From Lactuca virosa (taxonomy: Eukaryota > Streptophyta > Magnoliopsida > Asterales > Asteraceae): DNA of 64,000 nucleotides. The position numbers and the translations under genes are program-made. Below are positions 1 to 10,850 of the stretch, one piece after another; within the stretch, counting starts at the first letter, position 1, and each line of letters begins with the position of its first letter. The notes beneath the pieces were generated by a model. The model saw nothing but the letters and a program-made list of their open reading frames with translations. It was not told where the DNA came from and did not search any database. The DNA lies in contig CAKMRJ010003334.1 of the NCBI GenBank assembly GCA_928212115.1, positions 19,808,038 to 19,872,037 on the forward strand, in the 5' to 3' direction.

Positions 1-230
1 CCTTGGGGTTTACGGCCGTAAACTGTTTAGGCCGTAAACTCCAAACTCTTGGAGTTTTGGGACTTTATTGTTGCACAATAAACCCTAGGGCATCCTCTCT
101 CCTGATATCTCCTGAAGTACTAACTTAAAAACACTCAAACTTATTCCAAAAAGCTTGAAAGTTAGCAGAAACTGTTCTGACTTCTATTGAAGTGAATGGT
201 TATACAGAATAGAAATTTCGGGTTGTCACA
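1..230 (-). repeat. 3' LTR of element A, first 230 bases only
   Basis: The right end, GGTTGTCACA, abuts the polypurine tract. The same sequence recurs at about 8826-9078 and 18025-18278. It contains the perfect palindrome GTTTACGGCCGTAAAC at 8-23. The rest of the LTR lies before position 1. Confidence 0.9.
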
Positions 231-250
231 TCATCCCCCCGTTAGAAGGA
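231..250 (-). other. Polypurine tract of element A
   Basis: On the minus strand this is a purine-rich run with six consecutive G directly before the LTR start TGTGACAACC. It is the expected primer for plus-strand DNA synthesis. The same tract is at 9399-9415 and 46854-46872. Confidence 0.8.
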
Positions 251-297
251 ATTTCGTCCCGAAATTAGAGTTTAAGCAAATAAGTAGTTACAAATAA

Positions 298-1635
298 CTA
301 AGTAAAAAGACGAGGATATTTCAGTTTCATCTGATCCTCTCGCTCCCAAGTGAATTCAGGTCCTCGCTTGGCGTTCCAGCGAACCTTCACTATCGGGATA
401 CGGCTTTGTTTCGTTTGCTTGACCTCCCGGTCCATGATCTCTACTGGTTCTTCCACGAAGTTGAGGCTCTCGTTGATCTCGATCTCGTCGAGTGGGATTA
501 CAAGAGTCTCGTCGGACAGACACTTTTTCAAGTTCGAGACGTGGAAAGTAGAATGTACGTTACTGAGTTCGCGCGGTAAGTTAAGTTTGTAAGCTACAGG
601 GCCGATTCTGGCAAGAATCTCGAAAGGCCCTATGTACCTTGGATTTAGCTTTCCACGCTTTCCGAAGCGTATCAAGCCCTTCCAGGGTGAGACCTTCAAT
701 AGAACACGGTCGCCCACCTGGAATTCCAACGGTTTCCTTCGTTTATCAGCGTAGCTTTTCTGTCGGTCTCTAGAGGCTTTCAATCGTTCACGAATCTGAA
801 CGATCTTCTCTGTCGTTTCCCGAATGATCTCCGGACCTGTGAGAGTGCTTTCAGGAACTCGTCCTTTAGCTAACTGGGTATCACCCACCTCAGCCCAGCA
901 CAGAGGGGATCTGCACTTTCGGCCATAGAGGGCTTCGAATGGAGCAACCTTTATGCTCGTGTGATAACTGTTGTTGTAGGAAAATTCGACAAGGGGTAAA
1001 TGAGTATCCCATGCTTTCCCAAAGTCGATCACACAGGCTCGCAACATATCTTCCAAGGTTTGGATAGTCCTCTCACTTTGTCCGTCGGTCTGTGGATGGT
1101 AGGCTGTACTCATGTCCAGCCTAGTTCCTAGGGAACTTTGTAGCGACTGCCAGAACCTCGAAGTGAATCTACTATCTCTGTCCGAGATAATGGATATGGG
1201 AACACCGTGCAGTCGTACAATCTCCCGAATGTAGGTTCTTGTAAGCTTCTCCATCTTGTCTGTTTCTTTGATAGGCAGGAAGTGTGCGGACTTGGTCAAT
1301 CTGTCGACGATGACCCATATGGTATCAAGTCCACCCGTTGTCTTGGGCAACTTGGTTATGAAGTCCATAGTGATCCGCTCCCACTTCCATTCCGGTATCT
1401 CAGGCTGTTGTAGTAGACCGGAGGGTTTCTGGTATTCGACCTTGACCTTGGCGCAAGTAAGGCATTTACTTACGAAGGTAGCAATCTCTGCTTTCATGTT
1501 AGGCCACCAGTATAGCTTTTTAAGATCCAGATACATCTTATCTGAACCTGGGTGGACGGAATAACGAGTGTTGTGTGCCTCGTTCATGACCAAGTCTCTG
1601 AAACCACCGTGTTTCGGTGTCCAGATCCGATCCAT
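298..1635 (-). pseudogene. Integrase plus chromodomain-like C-terminus, element A
   Basis: A 445-codon open frame covers integrase, which inserts the element cDNA into the host genome. It shows the HHCC zinc-binding region (about residues 20-62: H-x-x-R-Y-S-V-H-P, then C-L-T-C), the catalytic Asp in ITMDF (about residue 91), the second Asp in SDRDSRF (about 151) and the Glu in QSERTIQ (about 188). The C-terminal 100 residues contain HSTFHVSNLKKCL and a tail ending EFTWERE, as in chromodomain-bearing Tekay elements. The frame is intact here but is cut off from the upstream RNase H by a frameshift near 1640-1735. The true N-terminus belongs to the polyprotein, so the first Met is not a real start. 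Confidence 0.85.
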
Positions 1636-1735
1636 GAAATATAAGCTCCGCCACCCTTGACTTCCAAGTTCTTATCCATCCCTCTCAGGGATTCACCGCC
1701 ACATTTTCAGGTTTCAAAGGTCGAGCTGAGCCTCC

Positions 1736-2442
1736 TTAATTTGTGTGGACAAGTGTGAATGGATAGTTATGAGTCAAAGATTTGACTCTACGACCAGAGT
1801 ATTCTTTCCGACTTAGGGCGTCAGCTACTACGTTGGCTTTACCCGGATGATAACGAATTTCGCATTCGTAATCACTGAGTAGCTCGACCCACCGTCGTTG
1901 TCTCATGTTGAGCTCCTTCTGGTCGAATATATGTTGTAGGCTTTTGTGGTCTGTAAAGATAGTGCTTTTTGTACCATACAGGTAGTGTCTCCAGATCTTC
2001 AGAGCAAACACAACTGCTCCTAGCTCAAGATCGTGGGTGGTGTAGTTGACCTCGTGTGTCTTCAGCTGTCTCGAGGCATAGGCGATGACCTTACCTCGTT
2101 GCATCAGAACACAGCCGAGCCCTTGATTTGACGCATCGCAATAGACAACGAAGTCTTCTATCCCTTCGGGGGGGATAGTATTGGTGCGGTGCACAAGGCT
2201 CGCTTGAGCGTTTGGAACGCTCTCTCCTGCTTCTCTTCCCATTCAAAGGCCACGCCTTTCTGGGTCAGTGTTGTAAGAGGTTTCGCAATGCGGGAGAAGT
2301 TCTGAATGAACCTGCGATAGTAGCCAGCGAGACCTAGAAATTGACGAATTTCTGTAGGTGTCTTCGGTGCTGACCAGTTCTCAATGGCCTTGATTTTGGA
2401 AGGGTCCACGTGAATTCCTTCTTCACTAACTACGTGGCCCAA
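1736..2442 (-). pseudogene. Reverse transcriptase connection and RNase H, element A
   Basis: Two overlapping frames (2158-2442 and 1736-2242) together encode the end of reverse transcriptase (FLGLAGYYRRFI) and RNase H (VVYCDASNQGLG, LELGAVVFALKIWRHYLYG, FTDHKSL, HPGKANVVADALSR). RNase H removes the RNA strand during cDNA synthesis. The frame changes at a G run near 2168-2174: seven G here, eight G in copy B at 11345-11352, where the frame stays open. This suggests a base-calling or consensus error rather than an old mutation. Confidence 0.8.
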
Positions 2443-2559
2443 GAATTCGACTCTTCGAATCCAAAATTCGCACTTAAAGAACTTCGCAAAGAGCTTCTCC
2501 GATCGTAATGTTTCTAAGACTCTTCGTAGGTGTTGACTATGTTCCTCCTTACTTCGAGA

Positions 2560-4206
2560 CTAGATGAGTATGTCATCGATGAATACAATGACGAACTGAT
2601 CCAAGTAAGGACGACACACCCTATTCATTAAATCCATGAATACTGCGGGCGCGTTTGTTAATCCGAACGGCATCACTACAAATTCGTAGTGCCCATAACG
2701 AGTTCGGAAGGCTGTCTTGGGAACATCCTCCTCTAACACTCGTAGTTGGTGGTATCCGGATCGTAGATCTATCTTCGAGAAGTAGTTGGCTCCTTGAAGT
2801 TGATCAAATAAATCGTCAATGCGGGGTAAGGGATAACGATTTTTAATGGTAAGCTTGTTGAGTTCCCTGTAGTCGATGCACATACGAAACGATCCGTCTT
2901 TCTTCTTGACGAACAAGACCGGTGCTCCCCATGGTGAGAAGCTTGGCCTAATGAATCCCTTCTGGAGAAGTTCGTTAAGCTGACTGGAAAGTTCCTGCAT
3001 CTCCGCTGGTGCCAGACGATATGGAGATTTGGCTACTGGAGTAGCCCCTGGCACTAAGTCGATTCTGAACTCGACTTGGCGTTGTGGTGGTAATCCTGGA
3101 AGTTCTTCTGGAAAGATGTCGAGAAAGTCGCGTACTTCTGGGATGTTCTGAATATCTTTCACTTCTTGACTCGTATCGACGATGTGTGCGAGGAATGCAT
3201 GATATTCCTTTCGCAAGCACTTCTGAGCTTGGATGCACGAAATGATGCGAAGGTTCGTACTAGGTTTGTCGCCGTAGATAACTAGAGTTTCGCTGTTAGG
3301 AAGGTTAAGACGAACTGCTTTTTCAAAGCACAAGATGTCGGCGCGATGAAGACTCAACCAATCCATGCCGATAATGACGTCGAAACTTTTAATTGGGACC
3401 GGCATGAGGTCTATCTTGAAAGTATGGCCATCTAAAGTTAGAGTACAACCTACGTATGTGCAGTTAGTACTTTCCGTTTTCCCGTTTGCCATTTCTACAG
3501 TGAATGATTTATCTAGTGCACGTGGTTTTTGTTTAAGCAGGTGTGCAAATTTCTGGTTTACGAAACTTTTCTCCGCTCCACTGTCGAAAAGTATGCAAGC
3601 ATATGAGTTATCGAGGAGAAACGTACCAGTAACTATTGTAGGATCAGCTACGGCTTCCTCGTGGCCTATGGCCAGAACTCTTCCTACTCCGCCAGCTATC
3701 CCTGCCTTAGGGCAGTTCCTCTTGTAGTGGCCCACTTCGCCACAACCGTAGCAAGCTTGGCCCACACCGGCGTTAGGAACTTGAGCGGTCGGCCTTGCTG
3801 GAGTCTTGCAGAAACGGGCAGTATGCCCCCTTCTGTTGCAGTTAGTGCACTGCATTTCCCGGCAAGGTCCGTTGTGATGGAAGGTGCATTTGTTGCACTT
3901 CGGAAGATTACCGGCATAAGGCTTCGCTGGTAAGGGATTAGCAAGGACAACAGGAGTTACCGTGGCAGCATTGATTGTAACTAGTTGTTGTCTCTTTGAG
4001 GATTCTTGCGAAGTCCCGCTTTTCCTCTTGTTCCACCCCTTTTTCTTGTTGTTGTTGTTGTTTCCCTTTTGTTGCTCGGGTGTAGAAATCGTTGGGTTCT
4101 GGTAGTTTCCGTGATCTATAAGAGATTGTGCCAGCTCTTTAGCGCTGTCAAAAGTAACAGGCCTTGATGCTAACACACTTGACTGGATCTGGGCGACAGT
4201 CCCCAA
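2560..4206 (-). pseudogene. Gag C-terminus, protease and reverse transcriptase, element A
   Basis: The 548-codon frame holds the Gag end with CCHC knuckles (CNKCTFHHNGPC, CYGCGEVGHYKRNCP), the aspartic protease (ILFDSGAEKSF, with the active D-S-G, and IIGMDWL) and reverse transcriptase (FVKKKDGSFRMCIDYRELN, FVVMPFGLTNAP, IVFIDDILI). The frame stops at TAG (2560-2562), two codons after the F-I-D-D catalytic motif, where a Tyr is usual. The same TAG is in copy B, so it is a shared feature of the locus and not a sequencing slip. Protease and reverse transcriptase meet without any insert, unlike elements C and D. Confidence 0.85.
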
Positions 4207-4840
4207 ATATATCTCTCTATTTTCTTGCTCTCTAGAGCAACCATATCAGGGCAAAGAATTGCCAGATCACAGAATCTATTAGTATAGGTTGATATGTCAG
4301 AACCAACCATTACAAGACCCCATAGTTCCTGCTCGAGTTTTTGAATTTCCCCTCGTGGACAGTACTCTCTCATCAGCATGGCTTTCAAGTTCTCCCAGCT
4401 TATCGAATTTGCCACTATTAGAGTCAGTGACTTAACGTGGCCATTCCACCAAGTTAAAGCCCTGTCAGAAAAGGTACAAGTAGCAAACTTGACCTTATTG
4501 TTCTCTGGGCAGGCGCAGATTTCAAAGACTGCTTCTGTCTTTTCGATCCACTGCCTTAAGATCATAACCCCTCCAGTTCCATTGAAATTTCTGGGTTTGG
4601 CATTCGTAAAATCCTTGTAGGTGCATTCTCGGGGGTGCCCATGCTCTCGCCATGGTTAGAAATAGGTGCACCAGTTCCTGATCCACTAGGGACAGGAGTA
4701 TTGATGTGTGACATGGCAGCCGCTACGGCCGCCGTGACAGCTGCTTGGAACATAGCAGCGTCGAACTGAGGAGGTGGTGGAGGTGGTGGTATCGGTGTTT
4801 CGTTATTATTGTTACGCCTCGGATTTCTGCGAGGAGGCAT
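4170..4840 (-). pseudogene. Gag of element A, frameshifted
   Basis: Start ATG at 4840 gives M-P-P-R-R-N-P followed by an Asn run and a Pro run, then an Ala-rich stretch. The frame 4562-4840 slips near 4625-4650 and continues as 4170-4565 (RALTWWNGHV, YIWGLSP), the retrotransposon Gag core that packages the RNA genome. In copy B the same protein is one open frame (13154-14014), differing by single bases, so the breaks in A are probably consensus errors. A second one-base loss near 4194 separates this part from the next frame. Confidence 0.8.
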
Positions 4841-5208
4841 CTTTTAACTATAAGTTTAGAAAGATGAAGATATTGATAAGAATTCAATAGGAAAGTTGAT
4901 GAAAATGACTCATGGACTAACTCTTCATAGTCCAACAGCACGATTGAATGTAGATCTAGAACTAACAGATGATAGCATTTGGATAATAATTTCCATGAGA
5001 TTAGGTACCTGTCAATATTACTGGAATTACAGATGTAACAAGTTCGGAAAAATGGCCTAGTAGGAGGCCTTACATCAACCAAGATGGGAAAATTTTGACA
5101 GGACTACGACCTAATCAAGACCTAACAGGTCTAAGATTTACAAAGATAGGAAATTAGACCAGAGTTTTACATAACTAGGTTATATCCAAAAGAGAAGTCG
5201 ATGAGATT
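4841..5208 (-). other. Spacer between extra ORF and gag, element A
   Basis: This is 368 bases of AT-rich sequence with no convincing coding frame. An AG just upstream of the gag ATG (minus strand, ...CTTATAG then TTAAAAG) could serve as a 3' splice site, which is speculation. The matching stretch in copy B is 14015-14382. Confidence 0.5.
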
Positions 5209-5832
5209 CTATCGGCGACGAGAACTACTAGAGTGAGTTCTTGATTCCGACAGAAGGCGTTCTATGTCCCTCACACGCCTGTCAGATCTTACTTGCTGAG
5301 CTCGAAGTTCCCTGACTTCAGCTTGGGTTCCAGCAAGTTCTCTCTGCAGAGCTGCATTGTGGACCAGAGTCCTTTCATGAGCAGACTCTAGTTGGCGAAT
5401 GCGGACTGTGTTAACGCCAGAGTTGGCGTCAATCTCCATGACTCGGTCGATAGCGGCTCGACCCTGTTCGGTGTTCCGGGAAATCCTACGAACCATGATG
5501 GGTAGGACCCTGTCAGCTGAACCTCCCTCAGTGAGGTTGTAGAAGCTTCTGTCTCCATTGTAGGGGATGGGTTGACTCTGTTCCTGACTCCATCTATTCA
5601 AGTTTGTGGCCCACAGAGGTGTGGGTCCTTGAAATGCTGGGCGAGGGTTTGGGTCATGAGCAGCTGGGGGTAGGTTGTTGACTTCTGGTTCTGAGTCAGA
5701 ACTATCAGAAAAGCCTTCAGCTTCGTGATCATCCAAAGGAATTGGGTGATCATTCTCTGGCTCTTCTCCGAGCCATCCAGCATTGCCGTGGTTAGGGTAG
5801 TACGGGTCGTCGTGGGGATGGAATCCAGCCAT
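5209..5832 (-). CDS. Extra coiled-coil ORF upstream of gag, element A
   Basis: This is a complete 207-codon ORF, ATG at 5832 to a stop at 5209, lying between the primer site and gag on the element's sense strand. I do not recognise the family. The N-terminal half (residues 1-90) is acidic and rich in Pro, Asp, His and Asn (starts MAGFHPHDDPYYPN). Residues about 135-195 look like a coiled coil with regular Leu/Val/Ile heptads (RQLESAHERT, AALQRELAGTQAEVRELRAQ, RRVRDIERLL). The tail is Ser/Arg-rich (SRTHSSSSRRR). It is open in both copies A and B, differing mainly by two compensating single-base indels around residues 112-125. Element G has only about 600 bases here and no such ORF. It may be a captured host segment or an accessory element protein; function unknown. 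Confidence 0.65.
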   Translation of the reverse strand: MAGFHPHDDPYYPNHGNAGWLGEEPENDHPIPLDDHEAEGFSDSSDSEPEVNNLPPAAHDPNPRPAFQGPTPLWATNLNRWSQEQSQPIPYNGDRSFYNLTEGGSADRVLPIMVRRISRNTEQGRAAIDRVMEIDANSGVNTVRIRQLESAHERTLVHNAALQRELAGTQAEVRELRAQQVRSDRRVRDIERLLSESRTHSSSSRRR

Positions 5833-6505
5833 GATATCTACGCGAGAAAAGGGATATAAGAAGAAATTAATAGACGTACTAACTAAGATAATTATAAGAT
5901 GATCTTTATCAGTTACTTCAATACTTGTTTAGTGCATACCAGTTATATGTACTCAGGACAGGATAGACCTTCGAATAAGTGACCCTAACTCTAAGCCCAC
6001 AACCAAACAAGGAACAAAGAAGTAAAGCAAAGATTCACAGATTCTAAGTCTATGACGTCCTAGGTGCATATAACCTTAGTGTATCCACTCAGCAACTATT
6101 GACCTACTGATAAAGACCTTTTAGTTCTCAAATAAGTAATTATAGTAACACCAAATACCCCTATGGTATTTCATTGTGGTAATGTTGGTAAGTTTTTAGA
6201 CTTGTTGCCATATCACAACCATTCTTGGGCATATGCTAATCACTCCTCGGACCAGCATAGTTGATCAGGCTATGCCACTCCCAGGACTGACCATACATCC
6301 TCGAGCTTACTTGTGATATCCAACAATCGTAATACTTTTGTTTTTGTCGTTGTGACACTGATTTAGTATGAATGCAGGCATGTATACTTATTTAAATATT
6401 TTATTATTTAAAAGTATAAACTCTTGGTCAGAGTATTTTAATCCCATTGTATTTATAGTTAGTATATCTTTTATGGGTTGATATACTCAATTCACTATAA
6501 ACAAA
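5833..6505 (-). other. Untranslated leader of element A
   Basis: This is the 673 bases between the primer site and the extra ORF. It is AT-rich, has many stops in all frames and shows no recognisable domain. It is near-identical to 15007-15682 in copy B. Confidence 0.6.
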
Positions 6506-6517
6506 GCTCTGATACCA
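6506..6517 (-). other. Primer binding site (initiator Met tRNA), element A
   Basis: The minus strand reads TGGTATCAGAGC, the complement of the initiator Met tRNA 3' end, three bases inside the 5' LTR (LTR end at 6521). It fixes the orientation and the LTR boundary. Confidence 0.92.
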
Positions 6518-6520
6518 ATC

Positions 6521-9078
6521 TGTCACACCCCAAAACCAAGAACGGCGGAAACGTTCAGGGGTGGAGGACGTCATGTAAAGTATCATAACAGTGCAAAGTA
6601 GTAAACAAGCACAACATCATCCATTGCATTAAAAGTAAAGTTTTAATACATGAGTGTTCTTTCATTGTAATAAGACACCAAAATATGTAATCAAAATAAA
6701 AGACGAGTCTTGTCTGTGCTCCGTCTTCTCAAAACCTGGTCATCGTACCTGTCTACTGGTGACCTGAGAATACAAGTTATTTTGAAAGTGTAGATCAGCA
6801 TAAAGCTGGTGAATTCATAAGTATTTTAGTGTCATTGATTTGAAAAGCTGTTATGAAAGACTTGTAAATGTTTAATGAAACATTTAGTATAGTGTGAAAA
6901 CCTAGAAAATCCCATATTTCCTACTAGTATAAAAGGTAGTCTTCTACCAAGACCTGAATGCTTTGAAAGTTTGCATTTCTGTATCAATGAAAGTTTTTCC
7001 CATGTGCAACTATTATTATAAATATATAGTCTACCTCATCGTTTATGTGAATGTGTCACAAAATAAAAGTAATAGGAAAATTATATAATCATTGAAATCG
7101 TATCCTTTTGCCTTAGGATAAACACGGCGTGGAAACTCGCCGAACAGTACAACAACCGAACATCCGTCGATGAACAGGTCCCGCTGTAGCTAGCAGCCAG
7201 GTGTAGGATGGTCAGTCCCGTAAAGTATATATAGTATATCTCTTGGTAAAGTATATATAGTATAAATCACTCCTATAGTATATAGTAGTTCTCTTTGTAT
7301 AACAGTATAAAATCTCTTCATATAGTAATTAGTATAGACTCATGAATGAACTGACTCTGTGTAATTCCTTGTAATAGGAATGTAATTTGTATCCCTAAAC
7401 TATACCTATAATAGTTTACTGGAATGTAAATTGAATGTCCAAGTAGGTTTATACACCCTTGCTACTCAAGAGTGTTGGAACTGAAGAAGAATGAAAGCTC
7501 TCATATCATACATATATACATGAAACATAAGTGTATAGATATGGTTTTTAACAATAAGTTGAAAGAGGTTTTGTAAACATTTAAGAGTTTTGAACAATAA
7601 ATAATAATGACTTGATGTCAGTTTATAAAATGATTCAAAAGTAATTTGTTTGATAACAAAGTAAAAATAACTGAAAATCCTTTGTATTTATCACATTTTG
7701 AAGTATGTGAAATCAGTTGGTTGAAAACACAGTTATAAATCACATGTGATTGATTCTATAACTTCCTGTTTTCTACTTGTATTCCCCCCCCCATGAAAGC
7801 ATTTAAAATCATTTAAAAGATTGATTAAGGGGTATGAACTCACCTGTAGTGGGTGGTTTGGATGAACTGAATGTATAGGATGCTAGGTGTCAAGTGAAGA
7901 CTTGTACACACCAAATGATCCTAGTTAAATATAATAACACATATATGTATCCAATTAGTCTTTAAAAAACAAACTATTACAAAGTTAAGACATCCTAGGA
8001 CATGTAAAACCCTTATTTAAGTGTTATAAGTGCTAAGGATTGCATCTAAGGGTTGTAGGACATTGCAATTGAGTTTAGGGTTCAAGGGTAAACTCCTTGG
8101 AGTTTACGGTTTTGTGACCATAACTCATTGAGTTTACGGTCGTAAACCCATGAGTTTACGGCCGTAAACTCATGGTACTTGACCATTTGTGTTTTGAAGC
8201 CATAAAATCATAAGAAGCATTCCTACTTCATGTTTAAGCCTTAGGAAGATTAGGGCACCATTTCACTCCTTTAGGGAGTTTACGGTCCTTGGACCACTTC
8301 TCCTTGGGTTTACGACGCCGTAAACCCAAATGGTTTATGGTCTTTTGATGTTTTCAAGTACTAAGCACATCAAGGAAGGGGTCTAGGCTAGTTTCCAAGG
8401 CTTGGTAAGGGACTAGGGCCACTTTGGCCCCTTTGTTAGGGTTTACGGTCCAAGGTGTTCTTGGACCGTAAACACCTTTGATCTTGTGTTTCTTGGTGTT
8501 TTCTTGATGATAGAAGTGTAACAAGTCCTTATATACACTAGGGTAAGAGTACTTACTAGGTAGAAGCTTGAAAAGGTGCTAAAAGTCCAAGAACACTAGT
8601 GTGTGTTCTTGGTGTTCTTGGTGAAACTTGAAGATCTACACTTTTGGAATGATTTCACGGATAATCATGTAAGATCACTAGATTAAGTAATATATCAACT
8701 TATTAGGGTTAGAAACACTTACAAAGTTGAAGATCAAGAGGAAAAGTTGGATGATACTTGAGAGAGAATTGAGTTTGGATCTTGAAATGTGAAAAGTGGT
8801 TAAAATGGCTAAGTGCCATATTATATCCTTGGGGTTTACGGCCGTAAACTCCATGTTTAAGGCCGTAAACTCCATGTTTAGGCCGTAAACTCCAACTCTT
8901 GGAGTTTTGGGACTTTATTGTTGCACAATAAACCCTAGAGCATCCTCTCTCCTGATATCTCCTGAAGTACTAACTAAAAACACTCAAACTTATTCCAAAA
9001 AGCTTGATAGTTAGCAGAAATTGTTCTGACTTCTATTGAATTGAATGGTTATACAGAATAGAAATTTGGATTGTCACA
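6521..9078 (-). repeat. 5' LTR of element A (2558 bases)
   Basis: It runs from TGTCACACCCC (next to the primer site) to GGATTGTCACA at 9078, with TG/CA ends. It holds short repeats of GTATATATAGTATA (about 7224-7330), a nine-base C run near 7784-7792, and many near-palindromes around TTTACGGCCGTAAA (for example 8154-8169 and 8834-8849). The 2.3 kb beyond the 3' LTR fragment has no gene. Confidence 0.9.
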
Positions 9079-9269
9079 CTGGACCCACGTAAAGCACCCC
9101 CTTCCTGTCAACCTATGAGGGCACGACAATCTTGGAGAAATCCTTGATAAATCTCCGATAGTAGCCGGCCAACCCCAGAAAACCTCCTGATCTCGGTGGG
9201 AGATTCTCGGCACCTCCCAACTCATCACCGCCTCAATCTTGGCCGGATCGACCAATATCCCATTCTGGT
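9079..9269 (-). pseudogene. Second copy of the element C flank (reverse transcriptase fragment)
   Basis: These 191 bases match 18279-18473 except for single-base gaps. They encode a broken piece of the same reverse transcriptase (V-D-P-A-K-I-E-A-V-M-S-W-E readable). The same insertion junction, LTR end then CTGGA, therefore appears twice in the window, which supports a duplicated contig end. Confidence 0.85.
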
Positions 9270-9282
9270 NNNNNNNNNNNNN
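9270..9282. other. Assembly gap (13 N)
   Basis: Thirteen N separate the flank fragment from the second copy of the element. The sequence left and right of the gap overlaps in content by about 9 kb. Confidence 0.99.
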
Positions 9283-9398
9283 AAAGTACTAACTTTAAAA
9301 CACTCAAACTTTATTCCAAAAAGCTTGAAAGTTAGAAGAAACTGTTCTGACTTCTATTGAATGAATGGTTATACAAATAGAAATTTCGGGTTGTCACA
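9283..9398 (-). repeat. 3' LTR fragment of copy B
   Basis: 116 bases matching 113-230 (AAAGTACTAAC to GGGTTGTCACA), cut at its left by the N gap. A polypurine tract like that of A follows at 9399-9415. Confidence 0.85.
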
Positions 9399-9479
9399 TC
9401 ATCCCCCCGTTAGAAGAATTCGTCCCGAAATTAGAGTTTAAGCAAATAAGTAGTACAAATAACTAAGTAAAAAAAGAGG

Positions 9480-10850
9480 AGGATATTTCAGTTTCATCTG
9501 ATCCTCTCGCCCCAAGTGAATTCAGGTCCTCGCTTGGCGTTCCAGCGAACCTTCACTATCGGGATGCGGCTTTGTTTCGTTTGCTTGACCTCCCGGTCCA
9601 TGATCTCTACCGGTTCTTCCACGAAGTTAAGGCTCTCGTTGATCTTGATCTCGTCGAGTGGGGATTACAAGAGTCTCGTCGGACAGACACTTTTTCAAGT
9701 TCGAGACGTGGAAAGTAGAGTGTACGTTAACTGACGTTCGCGTGGTTGGGTGGTAAGTTAAGTTTGTAAGCTACAGGTCCGATTTCTGGCGAGATCTCGA
9801 AAGGCCCTATGTACCTTGGATTTAGCTTTCCACGCTCCGAAGCGTATCAAGCCCTTCTAGGGTGAGACCTTCAATAGAACACGGTCGCCCACCTGGAATT
9901 CCAACGGTTTCCTTCGTTTATCAGCGTAGCTTTTCTGTCGGTTCTCTAGAGGCTTTCAATCGTTCACGAATCTGAACGATCTTCTCTGTCGTTTCCCGAA
10001 TGATCTCCGGACCTGTGAGAGTGCTTTCAGGAACTCGTCCTTTAGCTAACTGGGTATCACCCACCTCATCCCAGCACAGAGGGGATCTGCACTTTCGGCC
10101 ATAGAGGGCTTCGAATGGAGCAACTTTATGCTCGTGTGTGATAACTGTTGTTGTAGGAAAATTCGACAAGGGGTAAATGAGTATCCCATGCTTCCCAAAG
10201 TCGATCACACAGGCTCGCAACATATCTTCCAAGGTTTGGATAGTCCTCTCACTTTGCACGTCGGTCTGTGGATGGTAGGCTGTACTCATGTCCAGCCTAG
10301 TTCCTAGGGAAATTTTGTAGCGACTGCCAGAACCTCGAAGTGAATCTACTATCTCTGTCCGAGATAATATGATACGGAACACTATGCAGTCGTACAATCT
10401 CGTAATGTAAGTTCTTGTAAGCTTCTCCATCTTGTCTGTTTCTTTGATAGGGGGAAGTGTGCGGACTTGGTCAATCTGTCGACGATGACCCATATGGTAT
10501 CAAGTCCACACCGTTGTCTTGGGCAACTTGTTTATGAAGTCCATAGTATCCGCTCCCACTTCCATTCGGTATCTCAGGCTGTTGTTGTAGTAGACCGGAG
10601 GGTTTCTGGTATTGACCTTGACCTTGGCGCAAGTAAGGCATTTACTTACGAAGGTAGCAATCTCTGCTTTCATGTTAGGCCACCAGTTATAGCTTTTTAA
10701 GATCCAGATACATCTTATCTGAACCTGGGTGGACAGAATAACGAGTGTTGTGTGCCTCGTTCATGACCAAGTCTCTGAAACCACCGAGTTTCGGTGTCCA
10801 GATCCGATCCATGAAATAAAAGCTCCGCCCCCTTGACCTCCAAGTTCTTA
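9480..10850 (-). pseudogene. Integrase region of copy B, many frameshifts
   Basis: Pieces of the integrase seen at 298-1635 are readable (RLDMSTAYHPQTD, QSERTIQTLEDMLRAC, FEALYGRKCRSPLCW in frame 9921-10493), but the frame is broken repeatedly by one-base gains and losses relative to A, often in homopolymers. The matching frame in A is fully open, so the breaks look like uncorrected read errors. Confidence 0.8.

Larger units (their letters stand above)
1..9078 (-). mobile_element. Ty3/gypsy LTR retrotransposon A (Tekay/Del-like), left end beyond window
   Basis: Reading on the minus strand the order is 5' LTR (6521-9078), initiator-Met primer site, extra ORF, gag, protease, reverse transcriptase, RNase H, integrase with a chromodomain-like tail, polypurine tract and 3' LTR (230 bases visible). 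The Pol order and the C-terminal tail fit chromoviruses of the Tekay/Del type; the clade is inferred from motifs only. Several single-base frameshifts interrupt the ORFs. The right end is joined to the reverse transcriptase of element C (CTGGA follows the LTR). The left junction is outside the window, so the target duplication cannot be checked. Confidence 0.9.

Noticed and set aside
350..1564. Plus-strand ORFs opposite integrase of A
   Set aside because: Mirror frames of a well-recognised minus-strand protein; no motif of their own.
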